Source: Isoptericola halotolerans
Lineage (GTDB): Bacteria > Actinomycetota > Actinomycetes > Actinomycetales > Cellulomonadaceae
Assembly (NCBI RefSeq): GCF_003003075.1
Contig: NZ_PVTX01000007.1
Span: 1 to 64,000 of the forward strand
Direction: 5' to 3'
DNA length: 64,000 nucleotides
Part shown: in pieces, positions 43,498 through 52,822 of the stretch
How positions within the stretch are numbered: position 1 is the first letter of the stretch
Layout: each line of letters opens with the position of its first letter
Notes under the pieces: generated by a model
What the model saw: the letters and a program-made list of their open reading frames with translations, nothing else
What the model was told of the DNA's origin: nothing
Database searches by the model: none
Translations under genes and position numbers: made by a program

Positions 43498-44001
43498 TCA
43501 GGCGTCGGCGTCCGAGCCACCGAAGCCGCGGACCGTGATGCGCGGCACCGCGCCGTCGTGCAGGGCACGCAGCACCGCCAGCTCGTGGGGCACGACCGGC
43601 TCGGGCAGGTGCACGAACGGGAACCAGCGCAGGTCCGCCGCCTTGTCCGGCTCCTGCAGCACCGGGTCGCCCTGCCAGCGGCTCACCGCGAAGAAGAAGT
43701 CCACCCGCTGCTCCAGGGCCGGACCGCCGGGCAGCCCGCGGTGCGAGACCGTCAGCGCCTCGAGGTCCGACGGCGCGACGGCCACCCCCAGCTCCTCGCG
43801 CGCCTCCCGCACGGCGGCCTCGAGCACCGACTCGTCCGGCTCCACGTGGCCGGCCGCGCCGGCCGCCCAGTACCCGTCCATGAATCCCGTGCCGGCGCGC
43901 AGCTGCAGCAGCACCTGCCCCTCACGGCGCAGGAGCAGGTAGACGGCCGGCACCACGCGGAACCGGTGGTCCGCGCTGCCGTCGTCCCAGCCGGCGCTCA
44001 C
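43498..44001 (-). CDS. Nudix hydrolase
   Basis: 167 residues. Complete Nudix box G-x5-E-x7-REAREELGV at 51-73 (GHVEPDESVLEAAVREAREELG). Cleaves nucleoside diphosphates linked to another group; the specific substrate cannot be read. GTG start overlaps the dnaE stop (GTGA), giving translational coupling to the replicative polymerase, which makes a nucleotide-pool cleaning role attractive but unproven. Confidence 0.9.
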   Translation of the reverse strand: MSAGWDDGSADHRFRVVPAVYLLLRREGQVLLQLRAGTGFMDGYWAAGAAGHVEPDESVLEAAVREAREELGVAVAPSDLEALTVSHRGLPGGPALEQRVDFFFAVSRWQGDPVLQEPDKAADLRWFPFVHLPEPVVPHELAVLRALHDGAVPRITVRGFGGSDADA

Positions 44002-47000
44002 GAGAGACAGCTCGGGCCGAGGAGTGCCTTGAGGTCGCCGAAGAGCGCCGGCGACTTCTCCACCCGGAGCCGGTCGGCCGCCCGGACCACGGTCTTCTTG
44101 CCGGGCTCGGCCACGTGCACGTGGACCTCGGCCGGCCCCGGGTGCGAGACCAGCACCTCGCGCAGCCGGACCATCACGGGCTCGACGCAGCGGGTGTGCG
44201 GCACGGTCACCTGCACCGGCGAGTCCGCCACGGCCGAGGTGTCCGGGAGCGTGACCTCCTGCGCCTGCAGCTGCATCTGCTCGTCGCGCCGGCGGACCCG
44301 ACCCTTGAGCGTGACCACCTGGTCCTCGGCGAGCACCGTCGAGTAGGCCAGGTAGGTCTCGCCGAAGAACATGACCTCGACGGAGCCCTCCAAGTCCTCG
44401 ATGGTCACCGCCGCCCACGGGTTGCCGTTCTTGCTCATCTTGCGCTGCACGGAGGTCAGCAGCCCGGCGACGGTGACGGAGGAACCGTCCGGACGGCCCT
44501 CGTCGGCCATGAGCGACGCGATCGACGTGTCGGCCGCACGGGCCAGCACGTGCTCCATGCCGGACAAGGGGTGGTCCGAGACGTACAGCCCCAGCATCTC
44601 CCGCTCGAACGCGAGCAGCTGCTTCTTGTCCCAGTCGGGCAGGTCCGGCACGTCGACGCTGAAGCTCATCTTCTCGTCGGTCGCGGCCAGGTCGGCGAAG
44701 AGGTCGAACTGTCCCTTGGCCTCCTCCCGCTTGACCGAGATCACCGAGTCCACGGCCTGCTCGTGGACCACCAGCAAGGCGCGGCGCGGGTGCCCGAGGG
44801 AGTCGAAGGCCCCGGCCTTGATCAGCGACTCGATGGTGCGCTTGTTGCAGACCACCGCCGGCACCTTGTCCAGGAAGTCGGTGAACGACGTGAAGTCGCC
44901 GTGCTCCTCGCGGGCCGCGATGATCGCCGAGACCACGTTCGCGCCGACGTTGCGGACGGCCGTCAGCCCGAAGCGGATGTCGTCGCCCACGGCCGTGAAC
45001 TTCGCCGCCGACTCGTTGACGTCGGGCGGCAGGACGGTGATGCGCATCCGACGGCACTCGCCGAGGTACAGCGCCATCTTGTCCTTGTCGTCCCGCACGG
45101 ACTGCAGGAGCCCCGCCATGTACTCCGTCGGGTACTTCGCCTTGAGATAGGCCGTCCAGTAGGCGACCAGCCCGTACCCGGCCGAGTGCGCCTTGTTGAA
45201 CGCGTAGCCGGCGAACGGCACGAGCACGTCCCAGACCGCCTTGATCGCGGCGTCCGAGTAGCCGCGCTCCTTGCAGCCGGCCTCGAAGTTGACGAACTCC
45301 TTGGCCAGCACCTCGGGCTTCTTCTTGCCCATGGCACGCCGTAGCAGGTCCGCCTGCCCGAGCGAGTAGCCCGCGAGGATCTGCGCGGCGCGCTGCACCT
45401 GCTCCTGGTAGACGATGAGGCCGTAGGTCTCGTCCAGGACCTCGGACAGCGGCTCGGCCGTCTCGGGGTGGATCGGCTCGATCTTCTGCAGGCCGTTCTT
45501 GCGCAGCGCGTAGTTCACGTGCGAGTTCATGCCCATCGGGCCCGGGCGGTACAGCGCGATGACGGCGGAGAGGTCGTCGAACTTGTCCGGGCGCATCTGC
45601 CGCAGGAGCGAGCGCATCGGCCCGCCGTCGAGCTGGAAGACGCCCAGGGTCTCGCCGCGGGCCAGCAGCTCGTAGGTGGCGACGTCGTCGAGCGGGACGT
45701 GCTCGATCTCGACCGCGTCCTTGCCGTTCATGATGATGTTCTCGAGCGCGTCGTCGAGGATCGTCAGGTTCCGCAGCCCGAGGAAGTCCATCTTGATCAG
45801 GCCGAGGCCCTCGGACGTCGGGTAGTCGAACTGCGTGATGACCGCGCCGTCCTGCGGGCGCCGCATGATCGGGATGACGTCGATGAGCGGCTCGCTGGAC
45901 ATGATCACGCCTGCCGCATGCACGCCCCACTGCCGCTTGAGCCCCTCGATCCCCCGCGCGGTCTCCACGACGCGCTGCGCCTCGGGGTCGGTGTCGTGGA
46001 CCTGCCGGAACTCGGCGGCCTCGGAGTAGCGCTCGTGCGAGGGGTCGAAGATCCCGGACAGCGGGATGTCCTTGCCCATGACGGGCGGCGGCATCGCCTT
46101 GGTGAGCTTCTCCCCCATGGCGAACGGGAAGCCGAGGACCCGCGACGCGTCCTTGAGCGCCTGCTTGGCCTTGATCGAGCCGTAGGTGACGATCATCGCC
46201 ACCCGGTCGTCGCCGTACTTGTCGCTCACGTAGCGGATGACCTCGGAGCGCCGGCGCTCGTCGAAGTCGACGTCGACGTCGGGCATGGAGACGCGCTCCG
46301 GGTTGAGGAACCGCTCGAAGATCAGACCGTGCTCGAGCGGGTCGAGCTCGGTGATGCCCATGACGTAGGAGACCATCGAGCCGGCCGCCGAGCCACGGCC
46401 CGGGCCGACGCGGATCCCCTGCTCCTTGGCCCAGTTGATGAAGTCGGCGACCACGAGGAAGTACCCGGGGAAGCCCATCTGGATGATGACCTCGGTCTCG
46501 TACTTCGCCTGCGCGCGGACCTCGTCCGGGACTCCCGCCGGGTAGCGGCGGTGCAGGCCGTGCTCGACCTCCTTGACGAACCAGGAGATCTCGTCCTCGC
46601 CCTCGGGCACCGGGAAGTTCGGCATGTAGTTCGCGCCGGTGTCGAACGAGACCTCGCACCGCTCGGCGATGAGCAGCGTGTTGTCGACCGCCTCCGGCAT
46701 CTCCGCGAAGAGCCGCCGCATCTCCGCGCCGGACTTGACGTAGAAGTTGTCGCCGCTGAACGCGAACCGGCTGCCACCCTGGTCGTAGGTCGGCTCGTCG
46801 AGGGTCGAGCCGGAGTTGACCGCGAGCAGCACCTCGTGCGCGTGGGAGTCCTCCTGCTTGGTGTAGTGCAGGTCGTTCGTCGCCACGAGCGGGGCCCCGA
46901 TGTGCTCGGCCAGCCGCAGCAGGTCCTTGGACGTGCGGGACTCGATCTCGATCCCGTGGTCCATCAGCTCGACGAAGTAGTTCTCCTTGCCGAAGATGTC

Positions 47001-47555
47001 CTGGTACTCCCCGGCGGCCCGGACGGCCTCGTCCCACTGGCCGAGGCGCAGGCGCGTCTGGATCTCTCCCGACGGGCAGCCCGAGGTGGCCATCAGCCCT
47101 TCGGAATAGGTCTCCAGCAGCTCGCGGTCCATGCGCGGCCACTTGCCCATCTGGCCGTCCAGGGACGCCAGCGACGACGCCCGGAACAGGTTGTGCATGC
47201 CCGTGTTGTCCCGGGACCACAGGGTCATGTGGGTGTACGCGCCGCCCGCGGAGACGTCGTCGCGCCGTTGGCCCTGCTCCCCCCACAGGACCTTCGTGCG
47301 GTCGTGCCGGCTCGTGCCCGGCGTGACGTACGCCTCGACCCCGATGATCGGCTTGACCCCGAACTTCTGCGCCGTGCTCCAGAAGTCGAACGCCCCGAAG
47401 AGGTACCCGTGGTCGGTGATCGCGATGGCCTTCTGGCCCAGCCGAGCCACCTCGGTGAACAGGTCGTTCATCCGCGCCGCGCCGTCCAGCATCGAGTACT
47501 CGGTGTGGACGTGGAGGTGGACGAAGTCGTCGTTCTTCTCAGGTGCGTCCGGCAT
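43998..47555 (-). CDS. dnaE: DNA polymerase III alpha subunit
   Basis: 1185 residues, DnaE1 type, the main replicative polymerase. N-terminal PHP domain (FVHLHVHTEYSMLDGA, ITDHGYLFGAFDF); polymerase core with catalytic Asp residues in PDVDVDFDERRR at about 424-435 and GPGRGSAAGS; HhH and OB-fold (VTVAGLLTSVQRKMSKNG). ATG is chosen at MPDAPEKND, 7 nt after TAGACT (47568-47563), because there is no Shine-Dalgarno and eight residues upstream are unlike the family. Followed by a coupled Nudix gene. Confidence 0.97.
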   Translation of the reverse strand: MPDAPEKNDDFVHLHVHTEYSMLDGAARMNDLFTEVARLGQKAIAITDHGYLFGAFDFWSTAQKFGVKPIIGVEAYVTPGTSRHDRTKVLWGEQGQRRDDVSAGGAYTHMTLWSRDNTGMHNLFRASSLASLDGQMGKWPRMDRELLETYSEGLMATSGCPSGEIQTRLRLGQWDEAVRAAGEYQDIFGKENYFVELMDHGIEIESRTSKDLLRLAEHIGAPLVATNDLHYTKQEDSHAHEVLLAVNSGSTLDEPTYDQGGSRFAFSGDNFYVKSGAEMRRLFAEMPEAVDNTLLIAERCEVSFDTGANYMPNFPVPEGEDEISWFVKEVEHGLHRRYPAGVPDEVRAQAKYETEVIIQMGFPGYFLVVADFINWAKEQGIRVGPGRGSAAGSMVSYVMGITELDPLEHGLIFERFLNPERVSMPDVDVDFDERRRSEVIRYVSDKYGDDRVAMIVTYGSIKAKQALKDASRVLGFPFAMGEKLTKAMPPPVMGKDIPLSGIFDPSHERYSEAAEFRQVHDTDPEAQRVVETARGIEGLKRQWGVHAAGVIMSSEPLIDVIPIMRRPQDGAVITQFDYPTSEGLGLIKMDFLGLRNLTILDDALENIIMNGKDAVEIEHVPLDDVATYELLARGETLGVFQLDGGPMRSLLRQMRPDKFDDLSAVIALYRPGPMGMNSHVNYALRKNGLQKIEPIHPETAEPLSEVLDETYGLIVYQEQVQRAAQILAGYSLGQADLLRRAMGKKKPEVLAKEFVNFEAGCKERGYSDAAIKAVWDVLVPFAGYAFNKAHSAGYGLVAYWTAYLKAKYPTEYMAGLLQSVRDDKDKMALYLGECRRMRITVLPPDVNESAAKFTAVGDDIRFGLTAVRNVGANVVSAIIAAREEHGDFTSFTDFLDKVPAVVCNKRTIESLIKAGAFDSLGHPRRALLVVHEQAVDSVISVKREEAKGQFDLFADLAATDEKMSFSVDVPDLPDWDKKQLLAFEREMLGLYVSDHPLSGMEHVLARAADTSIASLMADEGRPDGSSVTVAGLLTSVQRKMSKNGNPWAAVTIEDLEGSVEVMFFGETYLAYSTVLAEDQVVTLKGRVRRRDEQMQLQAQEVTLPDTSAVADSPVQVTVPHTRCVEPVMVRLREVLVSHPGPAEVHVHVAEPGKKTVVRAADRLRVEKSPALFGDLKALLGPSCLS

Positions 47556-47670
47556 GGGGTCGAGTCTAGGAGGCACCACCGACCTTCGACGACGCCCCTC
47601 GCCGGATCGCCGTCACGGCCGGCCGTGCCCAGTACAGTGCTCCCAACGTCCGGCCGGAGAAGGAGGAGCG

Positions 47671-48639
47671 GTGGCCTCAGTGACGAGCGCCGACGTCGCC
47701 CGCGCCGCGGGGGTCTCCCGCACGACCGTCAGCTACGTGCTCAACGACACGCCCGGGGCGTCGGTCTCCGAGGCGACACGCGAGCACGTCCGCAGCACGG
47801 CCGCGCGGCTCGGCTACGCGCCGTCGGCGGCCGCACGGACGCTGCGGCGCGGCCGCAGCGACCTGGTCGTCTGCGTGCTGCCCGACTGGCCGACCGGGCC
47901 CGTCGTGGACTCCCTCCTGGACCACCTCACCGACGTGCTCGCCGAGCGCGGGCTGTTCGTGCTCGTCCACCACCACCGCGACTCCCGCGCGCTGGCGGAG
48001 CTGTGGCGGGCCGTGACGCCGCGTGCCGTCGTCGGGCTGGCGCCGTTCGCCGCCGAGGACGTCCGGGCGATGGAGCAGGCTGGGATCGCCGTCGTGGGAT
48101 CGGTGGAACCGGCCGACGGCGGCGCGTTCGACCGCTCGCAGCACGACCTGGCCGTGCTCCAGGTCGACCACCTGGCGTCCCGCGGGCACCGGTCCGTCGC
48201 GTTCGCCACGCCGACCGACGACCGGCTGCGCCGGTTCGGGGACGCCCGGTTCGCGGGGGTCCGTGACGCCTGCGCGGCTCGTCGGCTCCCCGCACCGCGC
48301 CAGGCCGCCGTACCGGCCGACGAGCCGGCCACCGGCACGGTCCGCGCCTGGCACGCCGAAGGGGTCACCGCCGTCGCCGCGTACAACGACGAGGTCGCGC
48401 AGGCGGTGCTCGCCGGGGCACGGGACGCCGGTCTGACGGTCCCCGACGACCTCGCGGTGATCGGCGTCGACGACGCTCCCGCCGCCCGGGTGACGACGCC
48501 CCCGCTGACCACGGTGGCGCAGCCCGTGACCCCGCAGTCGGAGCACCTGGCGGCCAGCGTGCTGGCGGTGCTGGACGGACAGGGACCGCCACCGTGGCCG
48601 GACGACCCGGCGCGCGTCGTCGTCCGCTCCTCGACGTGA
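47671..48639 (+). CDS. LacI-family transcriptional regulator
   Basis: 322 residues. LacI helix-turn-helix and hinge: VTSADVARAAGVSRTTVSYVLNDTPGASVSEATREHVRSTAARLGYAPSAAARTLRRGRS, then a periplasmic-binding-like ligand domain ending LAVIGVDDAPAARVTTPPLTTVAQP. GTG start has AAGGAGGAG. A promoter-like TACAGT precedes it in the dnaE gap. It converges on the beta-helix gene and is the natural candidate to bind the LacI-like operator at 50630-50647. Confidence 0.92.
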   Translation: MASVTSADVARAAGVSRTTVSYVLNDTPGASVSEATREHVRSTAARLGYAPSAAARTLRRGRSDLVVCVLPDWPTGPVVDSLLDHLTDVLAERGLFVLVHHHRDSRALAELWRAVTPRAVVGLAPFAAEDVRAMEQAGIAVVGSVEPADGGAFDRSQHDLAVLQVDHLASRGHRSVAFATPTDDRLRRFGDARFAGVRDACAARRLPAPRQAAVPADEPATGTVRAWHAEGVTAVAAYNDEVAQAVLAGARDAGLTVPDDLAVIGVDDAPAARVTTPPLTTVAQPVTPQSEHLAASVLAVLDGQGPPPWPDDPARVVVRSST

Positions 48640-48640
48640 G

Positions 48641-48674
48641 CCGGCCCCACCCCACGGCTGTGGGGCGGGGCCGG
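48641..48674. terminator. bidirectional terminator
   Basis: Arms 48641-48655 and 48660-48674 pair at 14 of 15 positions around a GGCT loop, immediately after the LacI stop and 8 nt from the convergent beta-helix gene stop. Confidence 0.8.
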
Positions 48675-48681
48675 GGCGAGG

Positions 48682-50607
48682 TCAGGGCGCCGGGTAGTTC
48701 ACCACGTACTCCGGGGACCCGGACGTCGACGGCGGGACCGCATCACCCACGCCGTTGACGACGTGCTGGATGGTGCCGGCGCTGAGGTTGACCGTCATGA
48801 CGTGGTGCAGCTGGACGCCCGGTACCTGCGGCACCGAGAACCCGTTCTCGGTGACGATCTCCGGGTTGTTCTGGTTGAACACGTACACGCCTGCACCGAA
48901 GAGCCGGTGCCGCTCGACGTCGTCGGCGACCTTGTAGCCCTCCCAGCCGAGGGTGCCGTCGGGCTGGGTCCAGTCCGCCTGGGTGGGCGGGTCGTAGGGC
49001 AGCTCGTTCTGGTAGAGCACCACGGTGCCGTCCTCGCCGTTCCAGATCGTGTTGTGCTCCTGGAAGTGCTCGACGAACAGCCCCGTCGCGGTGACCCGGT
49101 CGCCGTTCACCACGACGCCGTTGCGTCCGACGTTGGTGGCCCAGCGCTCCGTGTCGCCGTTGACGCCCGCCGACCCGTCCGTCGGGAAGCCCTCCACGCC
49201 GTGGTCGCCGCGCCACACCCAGGTGTGGTCGATGAGCACGTCGTGCGCGTTGACCTCCAGCGCGACGTCCGCCTTGCCGACGTGCGGCCCGCCGACGCGG
49301 AAGTACACGTCGGACAGCGTGATCGGGTCGACCGGGTCGGACCGGTGGTTCTTGCCGTGCTCCTTGCCCACCCGGAGCAGCGCCGGGGACTCCACGGTGC
49401 CGGCGTCGATGGAGACGCCCGCCACGACGACGCCGGAGGTGTCGGCGACCGTCAGCGGCACGGCGCCGTCGACGGCGGTGAGCGTGGCGTGGCCCATGCC
49501 GAGCACCACGGTGCCGGGGCGCTTGACGGCGATGCTCCGGTCGACGTCGTAGACCCCGGGCGTGAGCAGCAGGTGCTTGCCGCGTGCGAGGTGGCTGTTG
49601 ATGGTCGCCACCGAGTCGCCGGGCTTCGCGACGTAGAAGTCCGTGATCGGCACGGTGCGCCCCGGCGTGGCGCCGTCGGCCCACGAGACCCCGCGGGTCT
49701 CGGTCTGCGCGGCGGGGACGCGCACCTGGTAGCGGCCGGCGTCGTCGACGAACAGGTACGGCTTCTCGCGACTCACCGGTGTGGTGTCGAGCGTCGTGTA
49801 CGGCTCGGTCGGGAAGTTGTCCTCGCTCGGAGCGCCCTCGACGCCGGCGAAGACCTGGTTCCACACCGCGTTGGACCAGCCGCCGCCGAGCTCGCTGTTG
49901 CGGGTCAGCCACTGCTGCTGCGAGCCGTTGGTCACCTGGGTGTCGAAGCGGGAGTCGGCGATGAAGCCGCCGCTGGCGTACTGCGGTCCGGCCGTGCAGT
50001 AGTCCATGAGCGACAGCGGACCGCGCACGTCGAGGCGTCGCATCGAGACGGCCTGGGAGACGGCCCAGAAGTTGGTCGTGGCCTCGCACCCGCCCTGGCC
50101 GGCGGTGTTCACGTCGAGAGCCAGGTTGGAGATCGTCCGCCAGAAGTTCACCAGCGCGATGCAGTTCGGGTTCTCGGGGTCGTCCGACAAGCAGCGGTTG
50201 CGTACCTCGATGGCGCCCTCGACGGTCACATCCTGCGGGGACTCGCCGAGGCCGGCCACCTCGGTGTAGTACCCGACGCCGAACTGCAGCGGGTCCTCGG
50301 CCGAGCCGTAGGTGCCGGGCAGGAAGTAGACGGCGTGCCGGTCCGTGCCCATCTCGGCGTCGACCTGCTGGGCGTGCAGGGCGTCCATGGTCGCCTGGAT
50401 CTCGTCCTGGGGCGTGTCCGGGCCGAACACGGTCACGTTCGGGCCGAAGTCCGGGGCGGTGGGGGCGGCCGCGTCGGGCGGGGCGGCCTGCGCGCCGGGG
50501 ACGGTGGCGATGGCGGTCACGAGGGCTGCTCCTGCGGCGACGGTGGGTACGAGCCGGTGGTGCCGTCGTCGTGCGGTCGCCCGGGCCGGTGCGTGAGGTG
50601 ATGACAT
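48682..50607 (-). CDS. large secreted beta-helix-type protein
   Basis: 641 residues with a secretion signal (about 1-41: basic RRRHHR, hydrophobic VAAGAALVTAIATVPGAQA). The mature part has repeated short strands and turn motifs (VVLGMGHATLTAVDG, VVVAGVSIDAGTVESPALLRVG, DVLIDHTWVWRGDHGVEGF, NGVVVNGDRVTATGLFVEH) like right-handed parallel beta-helix enzymes of the pectate-lyase superfamily. Similar Streptomyces proteins are, as I recall, labelled adenylyl cyclase, for which I see no support. Probably binds or cleaves an extracellular polysaccharide. Start has GAGGAGGA. Adjacent to a LacI regulator; own operator. Confidence 0.78.
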   Translation of the reverse strand: MSSPHAPARATARRRHHRLVPTVAAGAALVTAIATVPGAQAAPPDAAAPTAPDFGPNVTVFGPDTPQDEIQATMDALHAQQVDAEMGTDRHAVYFLPGTYGSAEDPLQFGVGYYTEVAGLGESPQDVTVEGAIEVRNRCLSDDPENPNCIALVNFWRTISNLALDVNTAGQGGCEATTNFWAVSQAVSMRRLDVRGPLSLMDYCTAGPQYASGGFIADSRFDTQVTNGSQQQWLTRNSELGGGWSNAVWNQVFAGVEGAPSEDNFPTEPYTTLDTTPVSREKPYLFVDDAGRYQVRVPAAQTETRGVSWADGATPGRTVPITDFYVAKPGDSVATINSHLARGKHLLLTPGVYDVDRSIAVKRPGTVVLGMGHATLTAVDGAVPLTVADTSGVVVAGVSIDAGTVESPALLRVGKEHGKNHRSDPVDPITLSDVYFRVGGPHVGKADVALEVNAHDVLIDHTWVWRGDHGVEGFPTDGSAGVNGDTERWATNVGRNGVVVNGDRVTATGLFVEHFQEHNTIWNGEDGTVVLYQNELPYDPPTQADWTQPDGTLGWEGYKVADDVERHRLFGAGVYVFNQNNPEIVTENGFSVPQVPGVQLHHVMTVNLSAGTIQHVVNGVGDAVPPSTSGSPEYVVNYPAP

Positions 50608-50629
50608 GCGTCCTCCTCGTCGAGGTCGC

Positions 50630-50647
50630 GGGTGACTCGTGTCACCC
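50630..50647 (-). promoter_or_regulatory. LacI-type operator of the beta-helix gene
   Basis: GGGTGACTCGTGTCACCC has perfect 7-bp arms and, read on the minus strand, a central CG, as LacI-family operators often do. It lies just downstream of a promoter-like pair TTGTCC-18-TAGAGT (minus strand, 50686-50657), where a bound repressor would block early transcription. Confidence 0.65.
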
Positions 50648-50693
50648 GTCGTCGCGACTCTAACGGGCGAGAGGTCCCGCGGACAAGTACTCG

Positions 50694-51623
50694 TCAGGCG
50701 TAGGCGCCGCGGACGACCTCGAGCGCCGTCTCCAGGTCGTCGGGGTACTCGCTGGTGACCTCGACGCGACCACCGGTCAGCGGGTGCTCGAACCCGAGGC
50801 GCATCGCGTGCAGCCACTGCCGCGTGAGCCCGACCTTCGACGCCAGCACCGGGTCCGCGCCGTACGTGAGGTCGCCCACGAGCGGGTGCCGCAGCGCCGA
50901 GAAGTGCACGCGGATCTGGTGCGTGCGCCCCGTCTCCAGGTGCACCTCGGCCAACGAGGCCGCGGGCAGCATCTCCAGCACCTCGTAGTGCGTCACGGAC
51001 GGCTTGCCCTCCGCCACCACCGCGAACCGGTAGTCGTGGTGCGGGTGCCGACCGAGCGGTGCGTCGATCGTCCCGGTGGTCGGTTCGGGGTGGCCCTGGA
51101 CGAGCGCGTGGTAGACCTTGTTCACGGTGCGCTCCTTGAACGCACGCTTCAGCCCGGTGTACGCCGCCTCGCTCTTGGCCACCGCCATCAGCCCGGAGGT
51201 CCCGACGTCGAGCCGGTGCACGATGCCCTGCCGCTCGGCCGCCCCGGACGTGGAGATGCGGTAGCCCGCCGCCGCCAGCGCGCCGACCACCGTCGGCCCC
51301 GTCCACCCCGGCGACGGGTGCGCCGCCACGCCGACCGGCTTGTCGACCACCACGACGTCGTCGTCCTCGTAGGCGATCCGCATCCCCTCGACGGGCTCCG
51401 CGACGACCGCCGGTGCCGAGGTGGGTTTCGGCACGTCGACCTCCAGCCAGCCACCCGGGGTGAGACGGTCCGACTTGCCGACCTCGCGGCCGTCGAGCCG
51501 GACGGCACCCCCGGCGGCGAGCTCCGCCGCCTGGGTGCGCGAGAAACCCAGCATGCGCCCGAGGGCGACGTCCACCCGTTCGCCCACCAGGCCGTCCGGC
51601 ACCGGCAGCGTCCGCGCCACCAT
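50694..51623 (-). CDS. RluD-family 23S rRNA pseudouridine synthase
   Basis: 309 residues. N-terminal S4 domain ([34 protein letters not shown]) and the RluA/RluD catalytic domain with [18 protein letters not shown] (catalytic Asp in RLD), YHALVQGH and [12 protein letters not shown]. Encoded right after lspA in most bacteria, as here, with a TGATG overlap. Predicted to modify helix 69 or a similar 23S site; the exact site is inferred from the family. Confidence 0.93.
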   Translation of the reverse strand: MVARTLPVPDGLVGERVDVALGRMLGFSRTQAAELAAGGAVRLDGREVGKSDRLTPGGWLEVDVPKPTSAPAVVAEPVEGMRIAYEDDDVVVVDKPVGVAAHPSPGWTGPTVVGALAAAGYRISTSGAAERQGIVHRLDVGTSGLMAVAKSEAAYTGLKRAFKERTVNKVYHALVQGHPEPTTGTIDAPLGRHPHHDYRFAVVAEGKPSVTHYEVLEMLPAASLAEVHLETGRTHQIRVHFSALRHPLVGDLTYGADPVLASKVGLTRQWLHAMRLGFEHPLTGGRVEVTSEYPDDLETALEVVRGAYA

Positions 51624-52216
51624 CAGGCGGCGTCCCGGGCCTCGCGGCTGCCGTCGATGCCCACACCGCGGAAGGAGAGCACCACGATGAGGCCGGCCGC
51701 GACGACGATCGCGATGTCGGCGACGTTGCCGACGAAGAAGTCGGCGTAGGCGATCATGTCGACGACCTCGCCCCGGGCGAATCCTGGTTCGCGCAGCAGC
51801 CGGTCGACGAGGTTGCCCAGGGCGCCGCCGAGCAGCAGCCCGAGGGCGACGGTCCAGCCCACGGAGCCGAGCCGCCGCATCGCACGGAAGATCACCACGA
51901 CGACCGCCACGACCACGATCGTCAGGACCCACGTGTAGCCGTTGGCCATGATGGACAGCGCGGCCCCGGGGTTGAAGACGAGGGTGAGCCCGAGCAGGTC
52001 GCCCAGCAGCGGGACCCGCACGCCCTCGGTGAGGGCTGTCAGCGCCCACCACTTCGTGAGCTGGTCGACCACGAGGACGGCGCCCGCCAGCAGGAGTGCC
52101 CACCGGCCCAGCCGCCCCCGGTGTGCGCACGGCTCGGAGGGAGGCGTCGAGGAGGCGGCCTCGGGCTCGTCGGGGATCTCAGGAACCGGCTGGGCACCGG
52201 TGGGCGTGGAGGACAT
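51623..52216 (-). CDS. lspA: lipoprotein signal peptidase
   Basis: 197 residues. Four transmembrane helices; catalytic aspartates in GNLVDRLLR and [12 protein letters not shown], and VFNPGAALS as the conserved Asn motif. An acidic/Pro-rich cytoplasmic N-terminus of about 45 residues precedes helix one. Cleaves signal peptides of prolipoproteins such as the Rieske protein here. Start ATG is 8 nt after TAGAAT (52230-52225), so a promoter sits between it and the DksA-like gene. Coupled to rluD. Confidence 0.94.
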   Translation of the reverse strand: MSSTPTGAQPVPEIPDEPEAASSTPPSEPCAHRGRLGRWALLLAGAVLVVDQLTKWWALTALTEGVRVPLLGDLLGLTLVFNPGAALSIMANGYTWVLTIVVVAVVVVIFRAMRRLGSVGWTVALGLLLGGALGNLVDRLLREPGFARGEVVDMIAYADFFVGNVADIAIVVAAGLIVVLSFRGVGIDGSREARDAA

Positions 52217-52233
52217 CGCGCCCGATTCTACGG

Positions 52234-52695
52234 TCAGCGACGCTCCTCGCGCGCCTTCGCCTCGACCGACAGGGTCGCCCGGGGGAAGGCCTGCAGCCGC
52301 GCCTTGCCGATCGGGTGGTTCGTGATCTCGCACGTGGCGTAGGTGCCGCTGCGGATCCGGTCGAGCGCGTGCGTCGTCTGCGCCAGCAGGTCGCGCAGGT
52401 TGTTGACCAGCGTCAGCTCCTGCTCGCGCTCGAGTGCGCTCGAGCCGTAGTCGGCCTGGTCGTCGCCGGCGCCGTCGCCGGAGTTGCGCAGCAGGTCGCT
52501 CAGCTCGGCGTCGGCCGCGGCCAGCTCGCGGGTGAAGCGCTCGCGGTCCTCCAGCAGGAGCAGCGCGAGCTCGGACACCTCCTGGAGGGTCCAGGGGTCC
52601 TCCCCGTCACGGACGGGGAAGTTCTTGACGTCCCGCGCGAGGTTCGGGAACTCTTCCCGGACCGTGTCCCGCTGGGAGGTGGAGAGCTTGGCCAT
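52234..52695 (-). CDS. TraR/DksA-like protein without zinc ligands
   Basis: 153 residues. Long coiled-coil (SELALLLLEDRERFTRELAAADAELSDLL; EREQELTLVNNLRDLLAQTTHALDRIRSGTYATCE) leading to the DksA C4 zinc-finger region. The usual C-x2-C...C-x2-C is reduced to a single Cys 122: CEITNHPIGKARLQAFPRATLSVEAK, where CEICN/CVEC would be expected. So it has the DksA shape and position but cannot bind zinc the normal way. Family members bind RNA polymerase secondary channel. Seventeen nucleotides before lspA. Confidence 0.85.
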   Translation of the reverse strand: MAKLSTSQRDTVREEFPNLARDVKNFPVRDGEDPWTLQEVSELALLLLEDRERFTRELAAADAELSDLLRNSGDGAGDDQADYGSSALEREQELTLVNNLRDLLAQTTHALDRIRSGTYATCEITNHPIGKARLQAFPRATLSVEAKAREERR

Positions 52696-52822
52696 TCGCT
52701 GCCCTTCCGTTCGTGAGGTCACCGCAGCGTAAGTGCGCGGACCGGCCCGCACAACAGCACGCGCCGACGTGGCGTGTCCTGCGGTGGGGCCGGTCCGCGC
52801 AGGGACCGCTCCGGAGGTCCGC

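Noticed and set aside
45468-48266. 932-codon plus-strand frame opposite dnaE
   Set aside because: Antisense to DNA polymerase III, no motif, no ribosome-binding site.
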